A program made the position numbers and the translations under genes. From Myxococcales bacterium (lineage in GTDB: Bacteria; Myxococcota; Polyangia; Nannocystales; Nannocystaceae), in assembly GCA_016793465.1 (NCBI GenBank), contig JAEUJW010000012.1, positions 10,045-74,044 on the forward strand: 64,000 bases of DNA, written 5' to 3'. This document shows positions 54,601-61,224 of the stretch, one piece after another. Within the stretch, counting starts at the first letter, position 1, and each line of letters opens with the position of its first letter. The notes under the pieces were generated by a model, which saw only the letters and a list, made by a program, of their open reading frames with translations, was not told where the DNA came from and ran no database searches.

Positions 54601-54780
54601 ATGGACGACAGCGTGAACGTGCAGTGCCCGTACTGTTTCGAGTTCGTGACCATCGTCGTCGACCCGGGCACGCGCGGCGAGATGGTGCAGGACTGCGAGG
54701 TGTGCTGTCGGCCGTGGCGGATGATCGTGCGGCGGCGGCGAGACGGCTCGCCGGCGGTGATCGTCGACCGGGCGCAGTGA
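54601..54780 (+). CDS. CPXCG-type cysteine-rich miniprotein
   Basis: 59 residues, too short for most gene callers. Two cysteine pairs form a zinc-ribbon-like fold: QCPYC near the N-terminus (C9, C12) and CEVCCRPW (C32, C35, C36). A hydrophobic strand VTIVVDPG lies between them, and a basic tail follows. This is the layout of the CPXCG motif family of conserved small bacterial proteins of unknown function. The ATG follows GGAGGCGGC. The stop is 16 bp before the stop of the convergent effector-associated-domain gene. Confidence 0.75.
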   Translation: MDDSVNVQCPYCFEFVTIVVDPGTRGEMVQDCEVCCRPWRMIVRRRRDGSPAVIVDRAQ

Positions 54781-54796
54781 CGGCGGTCCGCGGGGC

Positions 54797-55402
54797 TCAG
54801 GGCTTGAACTGCTGGTAGACGTGGAGGATCTCGCGCTCGCGCAGCGGACGCGCGCGCACGAGGGCGGCGAACAACGGCTCGTCGAGCGCGTCGCGGCGCG
54901 CGAGCTCGTCGATCGCGGCCTCGATCACTGCGGTCAGCGAGGCGTTGGGCCCGGGGAGCGCGGCCTCCAGCTCGGCGCCGCCGGGCAGGTCGCGGAGCAG
55001 CCGCCGCACGTCGTCGCTGGTGAACATGACGTGGAAGAGCTTCACCAGCGCCCGCTCGCCGGCGCGGGTGTCGGGGGCGACGGGGACGGGGGCGGCTGGT
55101 TGGTGGCGGCTCAGTTCGTCGAGGGCCTGATTAAAAATCGCGGCCTGGGGGAGGGGGCCGGAGAGGAAGGCGGCGGCCTCGAGCCAGGCGCGCAGGGGGA
55201 CGCTGCCGTCGGCGAGCCGGGGGATCTTGTTGAGGCTGTGCAGGTCGTTGAACAGCTGGGCCAGCGGGTTGTCGGCGCGCGACAGCTTGCCGACGAGCTC
55301 GTTCGGCAGGGCGGCGAGCAGCGAGTCGCGGTGGAGGCTGGCCTCGACGGCGGCCCGGGCGAGCGCCTGGATCGTCATGGGGGTGAGCAGGGCCGTGGTC
55401 AT
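54797..55402 (-). CDS. Orphan adaptor with tandem effector-associated domains (EAD)
   Basis: 201 residues made of two small helical death-fold-like modules. N-terminal: residues about 10-97, with LNKIPRLADGSVPLRAWLEA. C-terminal: about 117-200, an EAD1-like unit (LVKLFHVMFTSDDVRRLLRD, AALPGPNASLTAVIEAA). A Pro/Val linker joins them. EADs in multicellular bacteria link sensors to effectors in NTP-dependent conflict systems by homotypic pairing. Here no enzyme domain is attached, so it would bridge proteins encoded elsewhere. The start is the ATG at 55402 rather than the longer open frame because the extra residues look unstructured. It has no operon partner in the window. Confidence 0.7.
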   Translation of the reverse strand: MTTALLTPMTIQALARAAVEASLHRDSLLAALPNELVGKLSRADNPLAQLFNDLHSLNKIPRLADGSVPLRAWLEAAAFLSGPLPQAAIFNQALDELSRHQPAAPVPVAPDTRAGERALVKLFHVMFTSDDVRRLLRDLPGGAELEAALPGPNASLTAVIEAAIDELARRDALDEPLFAALVRARPLREREILHVYQQFKP

Positions 55403-55501
55403 CGCCGGCGGCCATTGTATCGCATCGCGAACGCGGCCCGGTGGCGCCGAGATCACAGGCCGCGTCGGCGGCGCGGGGTGGCTGCGTCGCGGACGCGAGG
55501 C

Positions 55502-56383
55502 TCAGGCCGAGGCGCCGGCGCCGGCCCAGGCGGGGCGCCAGCTGCGGGGGCGGAGCGTGAGCACCTCGTAGCCGTGGTCGGTGACGAGGATGGTGTGCTC
55601 GGTCTGGGCCGACCACTTGCGGTCCTGGGTGACGGCGGTCCAGCCGTCGGCGAGCACGTCGCAGTGCTTGGTGCCCTGGTTGATCATCGGCTCGATGGTG
55701 AAGGTCATGCCGGGCTTCAGGCGCAGGCCGACGCCGTACTTGCCGACGTGCGAGACCTGCGGGGCCATGTGGAACTCGCGGCCGATGCCGTGGCCGCAGA
55801 AGGCCTCGACGACGCCGTAGCCGTGCTCCTTGCCGGCGAAGTCGGAGATCGCCGCGCCGATGTCGCCGATGCGCTTGCCGGGGCCGACCTCGCGGATGCC
55901 GCGCCACAGCGACTCGCGGGTGACGTCGACGAGCCGCTGGGCCTCGGGGTCGGTGGCGCCGCCGACGACGTACATCTCGGAGCAGTCGCCGAAGTAGCCG
56001 TCGAGGGTGGTGGTGATGTCGATGTTGAGGATGTCGCCGGCCGCGAGCACGCGCTCGCCGGGGATGCCGTGGCAGACCACCTCGTTCGGCGAGGTGCAGA
56101 TCGACTTGGGGAAGCCCTTGTAGTTCAGCGGCGAGGGGTAGGCCCGGTGCTTGACGATGAACTCGTGGCACAGGCGGTCGAGCTCGCCGGTGGTGACGCC
56201 GGGGACGACGTGGGGTTCGATGAAGTCGAGGACTTCGGCGGCGAGGCGGCAGGTCGCCCGCATCTTTTCGATCTCTGCCCGGCTCTTGATCTCGACGGCC
56301 ACGTGTTGCTTCCCGTTGAGCGTGCGGATGGCACGCATGGTGAGTGAGCGCAAACGCCCCGCGAACGCGGTTGCGAAGCCCAT
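55502..56383 (-). CDS. map: Type I methionine aminopeptidase
   Basis: 293 residues. Removes N-terminal methionine from nascent proteins in the cytoplasm. The core is complete: NYKGFPKSICTSPNEVVCHG, metal ligands in DILNIDITTTLDGYFGD (two Asp), GHGIGREFH (His), FTIEPMIN (Glu) and EHTILVT (Glu). The extra N-terminal 25-40 residues before the family core may be over-called; ATG at 56338 is a second option and neither has a clear ribosome-binding site. Essential housekeeping gene in most bacteria, though several paralogues are common. Confidence 0.95.
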   Translation of the reverse strand: MGFATAFAGRLRSLTMRAIRTLNGKQHVAVEIKSRAEIEKMRATCRLAAEVLDFIEPHVVPGVTTGELDRLCHEFIVKHRAYPSPLNYKGFPKSICTSPNEVVCHGIPGERVLAAGDILNIDITTTLDGYFGDCSEMYVVGGATDPEAQRLVDVTRESLWRGIREVGPGKRIGDIGAAISDFAGKEHGYGVVEAFCGHGIGREFHMAPQVSHVGKYGVGLRLKPGMTFTIEPMINQGTKHCDVLADGWTAVTQDRKWSAQTEHTILVTDHGYEVLTLRPRSWRPAWAGAGASA

Positions 56384-56477
56384 GGCGGGGGAGTCTGGGA
56401 GTCCGCGCGGCGCGGGTCAAGGGCCGCGGGCGTGACCCTGGCACGGGCGGGCAAGCTGTGCGAGGCTTCGCCCCCCG

Positions 56478-57452
56478 ATGGCCCCCCCTCGCAGCCCGAA
56501 GACGGTGTTCGATGCGCTGGCGGACCGGCAATTGCTCATCGTCAGCGGCAAGGGCGGGGTGGGCCGGACGACGGTGGCGGCGCTCCTGGGCCTGGCGCTG
56601 GCGCGGCGCGGGCGGCGGGTGCTGGTGGCGACGGTCGGGCTCGACGACCGCCTGGCGTGGATGCTGGGCCGCCCGGCGCTGAACGAGACGCCGGAGCCGG
56701 CCCTGCGCAACCTGTACGTGCAGCGGGTCTCGCCGCACGTGTGCATCCGCGAGTACGGGGCGCTGATCCTGCACAGCGAGCGGCTGGCCGGGGCGGTGTT
56801 CGACAGCGGGCCGATGCGGCGGGTCATCCGCACGGTGCCGGGGCTCGACGACTTCGCGATCCTCGGCAAGGTCTGGCACGAGGCGGTGCGCGCGCACAGC
56901 TTCGACGCGATCGTGTTCGACGGGCCGGCGACCGGACACCTGCGCTACTGCCTGGGGATCCCCCGCACGATCCTGCGGACCCTGTCGGTGGGGCCCCTGC
57001 CGCGCGAGGCCAGGCTCATGCAGGACAGCCTCGAGGACGCGAGCCGCGTGCAGGCGGTGCTCGTCGGGCTGCCGGATCGCTGGCCGCTGACCGAGCTCGG
57101 CGAGATGGCCACGAGCCTCCGTGAGGAGCTTCACGTCAATATCGGGGCGCTGGTGGTCAACGGGCTGTGGCCGGGCGGGCTGCCGGCGCTGCAGGCACCG
57201 CCGGCCGAGCGCGACCCGGACGGCGCGGTGGCGCGGATGTTCGCGGCCACCGACGTGGTCCGCGGGCAGGCGCAGCGCCAGCGCGAGGGCGTGCGGACCT
57301 GGCTCGAAGGACAGGCGCACGTCGGGTCGGCGGTGATCGGCCTGCCGTGGCGCTGGCAGGGCTTCAACAGCGACCGCGGGGCGGCCGACCTCGAGGCGCT
57401 GCTCGCCGAGGTCGACCGGGCCGAGGGTCCGGCGCTGGCGGAGGCGATTTGA
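56478..57452 (+). CDS. ArsA/Get3-like ATPase with altered P-loop (R30)
   Basis: 324 residues of the SIMIBI/ArsA class. The deviant Walker A reads SGKGGVGRTT: the signature lysine K25 is present, but the P-loop lysine is Arg at position 30. Other family landmarks: ATVGLDDRLAWMLG, then FDAIVFDGPATGHLRYCL (switch region) and VNGLWPGG. Loss of the P-loop lysine predicts poor nucleotide hydrolysis. The second ArsA-like gene at 57996 has the reciprocal change, which suggests a heterodimer like the paired ArsA-type ATPases of actinobacteria. Convergent with the biotin carrier gene (5 bp between stops). Confidence 0.85.
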   Translation: MAPPRSPKTVFDALADRQLLIVSGKGGVGRTTVAALLGLALARRGRRVLVATVGLDDRLAWMLGRPALNETPEPALRNLYVQRVSPHVCIREYGALILHSERLAGAVFDSGPMRRVIRTVPGLDDFAILGKVWHEAVRAHSFDAIVFDGPATGHLRYCLGIPRTILRTLSVGPLPREARLMQDSLEDASRVQAVLVGLPDRWPLTELGEMATSLREELHVNIGALVVNGLWPGGLPALQAPPAERDPDGAVARMFAATDVVRGQAQRQREGVRTWLEGQAHVGSAVIGLPWRWQGFNSDRGAADLEALLAEVDRAEGPALAEAI

Positions 57453-57457
57453 CGCGG

Positions 57458-57997
57458 CTACGCGGAGGCGCCGCCGAGGTCGAGCTCGACCAGCAATTGG
57501 CCGGCGTCGACGGCGGCGCCCTGCTGGGCGTGGATCGCCTTGATGACGCCGGCCGCGGGGGCGTGCATCTCGTTCTCCATCTTCATGGCCTCGACGATGA
57601 CGATGGGCTGGCCGCGCTCGACCGACTGGCCGACGCTGACGAGGATGCGGACGACGCGGCCGGGCATCGGCGCCTTGACCTGCGAGCCGGCCCTGGCGCC
57701 GGCGCGGCCGCCGGACATGGCGCTGGCGAGGGCGGCGGCCTGGGCGGTGCGGACCTCGAGGTCGACGGCGTGACCGGCGACGCTGGCGTGGGTCGGCGTG
57801 GGCTCGCCGGCGAGGCTGACGCAGCGGTGGACCTCGGGGGCGGTCACGAGGGTGCGGCCGCCGCCGCTGGGCGTGACGGTGTGGGCGATGCCGTCGACAT
57901 GCGCGACGCCGCGGTCGACGCGGACCGTGTGCTCGCGCTCGCCGACGCGGACGACAAATTCCTGGACAACGGGCACGGCGGCGGAGAGTAGACCCAT
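57458..57997 (-). CDS. Biotin carboxyl carrier domain protein
   Basis: 179 residues. C-terminal biotinyl/lipoyl domain with the biotinylation motif EAMKMEN (K139) and KAPMPGRVVRI, as in the carrier part of acetyl-, propionyl- or methylcrotonyl-CoA carboxylases. The N-terminal strand set (VVRVGEREHTVRVDRG) is common in stand-alone carriers. No carboxylase subunits are adjacent. The ATG at 57997 overlaps the divergent gene's ATG within one CCATGG; a GTG at 57976 is an alternative that would remove the overlap. Confidence 0.88.
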   Translation of the reverse strand: MGLLSAAVPVVQEFVVRVGEREHTVRVDRGVAHVDGIAHTVTPSGGGRTLVTAPEVHRCVSLAGEPTPTHASVAGHAVDLEVRTAQAAALASAMSGGRAGARAGSQVKAPMPGRVVRILVSVGQSVERGQPIVIVEAMKMENEMHAPAAGVIKAIHAQQGAAVDAGQLLVELDLGGASA

Positions 57998-59096
57998 GGC
58001 GATGGCCACGTCCACCCGAGATCTACTGGCGCTGGCCGCGGCCCGGCGGGTGGTCCTGTGCGTGGGTCCGGGCGGGGTCGGCAAGACGACCTGCGCGGCG
58101 GCCCTGGCCCTGGCGCTGGCCCAGACCGGGCGGCGGGTGCTGGTGGTGACGATCGACCCGTCGCGACGGCTGGCCCAGGCGCTGGGGTTCCAGGCGGCGG
58201 TGGCCGGCGGCGAGGAGCACCCGGTGGCGCTGCCCGGCGGCAACGGCCGGCTCGACGCGCTGTGGCTGGCGCCCGACAAGGTGTTCGCCGAGCTCGTGCG
58301 CGCCTACGCGGAGGACGCGGCGTCGGCCGCGGGCATTTTAAAGAATCCGCTGTACCAGGCGATGGCCGAGAACCTCGGCGGGGCGATCGAGTACGCGGCG
58401 ATGGCGAAGCTGCAGCTGCTGTACGCGCAGGGGCGCCACGACATCATCGTGCTCGACACGCCGCCGACGGCCAACGCGATCGACTTCCTGTCGGCGCCGG
58501 AGCGGCTGCACGAGCTGGCGACCAACCCGGCGACGCGGCTGATCGCCGGCGGCGGCAAGCTCGGCAGCAAGCTGCTGGGCATCGGCAACGGGCTGGTGCT
58601 GAAGGCGCTCGGCACGATCGCCGGCGGGAGCTTTTTAAGCGACCTCGGGGCGTTCGTCCGCGACTTCTCGGGGGTGCTCGCCAAGTTCCAGGAGCGCGGC
58701 GGCGACTTTCAAAAATTGCTGACGTCGCCGGCGACGGGGGTGGTGCTGGCGACGTCGACGACGGCGTTCAGCGTGCGCGAGGCGCTCGACTTTTTAAAGA
58801 TCTTGCACGCCCGCGGGCTGCACGTGGACTCGGTGGTGCTCAACCGCGTGCTGCCGCCGTTCCCGCCGCAGCCGGACATCTCGGGGCTGCTGCCGGCGGA
58901 GGACGAGCGGCGGGTGGTCGAGGCGTACGCGGGGCTGCGGGCGCAGGGCGAGCAGGCGCTGGCGGCCAGTCGGGCGCTCACGTCGGCGTACCCGCAGGTG
59001 CCGCTGTGGCTGCTGCCGCAGCGCGAGCCGCCGCCGACGGCGCTGACGGACCTGCAGGAGCTGGTTGCGCAGATGGTGAGATTCGGCGGCGGGTAG
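57996..59096 (+). CDS. ArsA/Get3-like ATPase lacking the signature lysine (P25)
   Basis: 366 residues. The P-loop reads VGPGGVGKTT: the P-loop lysine K30 is kept while the ArsA signature lysine is Pro at position 25, the mirror image of the gene at 56478. Other motifs: TIDPSRRLAQALG, DIIVLDTPPTANAIDFL (switch II DTPPT) and VVLNRVLPP. GGAGAG lies nine bases before the ATG and supports this start. Three rare TTA leucine codons occur (58338, 58635, 58794), each in a run of A/T bases. The partner ATPase is probably the product of the gene 540 bp upstream. Roles in membrane-protein targeting or lipid-linked processes are possible but not shown. Confidence 0.88.
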   Translation: MAMATSTRDLLALAAARRVVLCVGPGGVGKTTCAAALALALAQTGRRVLVVTIDPSRRLAQALGFQAAVAGGEEHPVALPGGNGRLDALWLAPDKVFAELVRAYAEDAASAAGILKNPLYQAMAENLGGAIEYAAMAKLQLLYAQGRHDIIVLDTPPTANAIDFLSAPERLHELATNPATRLIAGGGKLGSKLLGIGNGLVLKALGTIAGGSFLSDLGAFVRDFSGVLAKFQERGGDFQKLLTSPATGVVLATSTTAFSVREALDFLKILHARGLHVDSVVLNRVLPPFPPQPDISGLLPAEDERRVVEAYAGLRAQGEQALAASRALTSAYPQVPLWLLPQREPPPTALTDLQELVAQMVRFGGG

Positions 59097-59353
59097 CCGG
59101 CGAGACGGCGGCCTGGCTCGACGTGTACGAGGGCGTCGGGCCCGCGCCGGGCGAACTGGATCGCGGTGAATCGTCGACGCGCGAGGCGAGGCGTCGCGCG
59201 GCCCTCGCTACGTCGCAGGTCAATCGTCACGGTTACCGTGACCCGTGGCCGTATCTCCGGCGAACAATCGGAGGGTGGGGGCGAGCGGGTTTGATGACTT
59301 CATGACAATCGGCATAATCGCGGTCATGGTACAGGAGGAGGCGAGGGGGAACC

Positions 59354-60133
59354 ATGGTGGTCGGATTCATGGCGTTCGTGGTGCTGGCGGGGGCGAGCGC
59401 GCCGGCGCCGGGGGTCGAAGCGCAGGCGGTGAATTCGGGGGCGACGGAGCCGCTGTCAGAGGACGAATCGCAGGCGGACGCGGCGGCCGCGAGCTCGGGG
59501 GCGCCGGGGGTCGAATCACAGGCGACCGCGGATTCGCGGGCGCAGGCGACGGGGTCGGTCGCGAGTATCGCAGCGCAGTTGCCGGCGTCGGCCGCGCCAG
59601 CGCCGGCGGTCGAATCGAAGGTCGTCGTCGCGCCGCGCCCGGAGGACCGACGGAGGCTGGTATTCGCCGGCACCGTGGGGCTCGGGTGGAACATCTTGTC
59701 GCCGGTGCCCTCGACCGAGGTGTCGCTGTTCCTCGGCTCGTCGCTGCGGCCGCGCGAGCGCCGGGGCAGCGCCGACGTGTGGCGGACGGCGCTGGGCTAC
59801 GAGCTGACGGTGAGCGCGGGCGGGGCGGACTATACGGCGGCGTTTCTCAGCTACGGCGGGCGCTACGGGCTGGTATATCACCGGCACCACCTGACGGCGG
59901 TCGGCTACGGGGCGAACAACGGGCGGCTCTATTATGCGTTCGGCGGCGGGGTGTCGCTGTTTCGCACGAGCCCGACCGCGCTCGAGGCCGACGTCAAGTT
60001 GGGCGTGGTGCTCGGAGTGCGGAGAAAGACCCTAATTAAAGGTATGGTCGGGGGGCAGGCGCGGATCGTCGGGATCATTCACGGGATACCGACGATGCAG
60101 CTCGGTGTGTTCGCGGGGTTGATGGTTTTTTAG
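59354..60133 (+). CDS. Putative secreted or outer-membrane barrel-like protein
   Basis: 259 residues, not recognised as a named family. Short hydrophobic N-terminus (FMAFVVLAGASAPAP) as a signal peptide, then about 65 residues of Ala/Ser/Gln low complexity with imperfect internal repeats (PGVEAQA, PGVESQA). From about 95 alternating strands ending in aromatic residues follow (FAGTVGLGWNIL, VSLFLGSSL, LSYGGRYGLVYHRHH, GRLYYAFGGGVSLF). The C-terminus ends in Phe, as outer-membrane barrels often do. GAGGGGG precedes the ATG. The 257 bp upstream hold no gene that I can see. Confidence 0.65.
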   Translation: MVVGFMAFVVLAGASAPAPGVEAQAVNSGATEPLSEDESQADAAAASSGAPGVESQATADSRAQATGSVASIAAQLPASAAPAPAVESKVVVAPRPEDRRRLVFAGTVGLGWNILSPVPSTEVSLFLGSSLRPRERRGSADVWRTALGYELTVSAGGADYTAAFLSYGGRYGLVYHRHHLTAVGYGANNGRLYYAFGGGVSLFRTSPTALEADVKLGVVLGVRRKTLIKGMVGGQARIVGIIHGIPTMQLGVFAGLMVF

Positions 60134-60158
60134 TTAGTTAATTAATTAATTAATTAAT
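60132..60158. repeat. Short tetranucleotide repeat (TTAA/TTAG) at convergent gene ends
   Basis: A run of TTAG, TTAG, then TTAA-type units directly after one stop codon and covering the opposite gene's stop (TAA at 60154-60156). Entirely A/T apart from two G bases, in a GC-rich genome. A simple-sequence tract of this type is prone to slippage, and being self-complementary it may help mark the ends of both transcripts. Confidence 0.8.
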
Positions 60159-61224
60159 CGTCGGTGTCACGGGGGCGGAGGGTGACGGCGAAGGGCTGGG
60201 CGTCGTCGGCATAGGAGTCGACGCGGAGCTGGTGGAGGCCGGGCTCGAGGTTGACGGCGAGGTGCTCCCCGGCCGGGACGTAGGACGGCACGCCCTGGCC
60301 CGGGCATCCGAAGCATGGCGACAGCGTGAACTCCACACGCACGTCGCTGTGGGCGTCGAGATCGTAGATACCGGCGCGGGGGATCTGAACGGAGACGATC
60401 TGGAAGATCGGTGGGCCGCCGCGCGGATCGATGCCGCCGACGGTGGCGGGGTCGTCGCAGTCCATGAAGCCGGCGAACGTCCAGGTGTCGCCGGACCACG
60501 GCAGGACCGGGGCGCTGCAGATGGCCGTCGACAGGTCGTGGGGGAAGTCCTCGCACCCCAGGTCGCCGCGCATGAAGTGGTCGACCTCTTCAGCAAAATC
60601 GAGGTCGTAGATGGCGCGGAAGGCCCGGGAGAGCTGCGCTTCGGTGTAGGGCGGGTAGAGGCGGGCGTTGAGGCGGTAGAGCTTGTCGTGGCCGTGACGC
60701 GTGAGCAGGAAGGCGGTGAAGCGGGCGGCGTCGAAGTAGTCGACGTCATCGCTCGAGATGGCGAAGAGGTCGGTGCGGGGGTCGACGGACTGCGGGGTGT
60801 GGAAGAGGACCGGCCAGCCGTGGGCGAGGACATCGTAGGTGGTGGCGAGGCCCTCGTTGAAGTATGGCGTGAGCGGGTCGGCGAACACGAGGGCGTGGAC
60901 GAGCTCGTGGGTCGAGGCCGGGTCGTCGAAGCTCATGGCGTGGGTGCCGGGCGCGAAGCCGCCTTTGCCCTCGGCGAGGTTGCCGAGCAGGGCCTTGCGA
61001 TCGGCGGCGTCGAGCCAGGAGTAGCGGACCTGCCCGGGCATGGGGACGTTGAGGTGCTCGCTGTAGGCGACGACGAGGTCGTCGAGGTAGGCGACGGTGC
61101 CCGCGCAGATGCTGTACCCGGCGCTGTGCTCGTAGAGGATGTGCTCGCCCTCGTGCTGCACGAGCTCGGGCAGGCAGGCAGCGAGCATGCCGAGGCCGGC
61201 GGTGATGCCGAGGCGGAGCTTCAT
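60154..61224 (-). CDS. Lipoprotein with HELVH metallopeptidase-like motif
   Basis: 356 residues. Lipoprotein signal (GLGMLAACLP, lipid-modified Cys at 17). Around residue 105 it has STHELVHALVF, a HExxH zinc motif, and 15-20 residues on PYFNEGLATTYD, the downstream Glu-containing helix typical of gluzincins/peptidase MA-like enzymes. The C-terminal ~130 residues form a beta-rich domain with a Cys pair (CFGCPG) and resemble a secreted-protein carbohydrate- or Ca-binding fold. Likely exported, cell-surface or periplasmic. Its ATG overlaps the stop of the FG-GAP gene (ATGA), so the two are co-translated. Confidence 0.75.
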   Translation of the reverse strand: MKLRLGITAGLGMLAACLPELVQHEGEHILYEHSAGYSICAGTVAYLDDLVVAYSEHLNVPMPGQVRYSWLDAADRKALLGNLAEGKGGFAPGTHAMSFDDPASTHELVHALVFADPLTPYFNEGLATTYDVLAHGWPVLFHTPQSVDPRTDLFAISSDDVDYFDAARFTAFLLTRHGHDKLYRLNARLYPPYTEAQLSRAFRAIYDLDFAEEVDHFMRGDLGCEDFPHDLSTAICSAPVLPWSGDTWTFAGFMDCDDPATVGGIDPRGGPPIFQIVSVQIPRAGIYDLDAHSDVRVEFTLSPCFGCPGQGVPSYVPAGEHLAVNLEPGLHQLRVDSYADDAQPFAVTLRPRDTDD

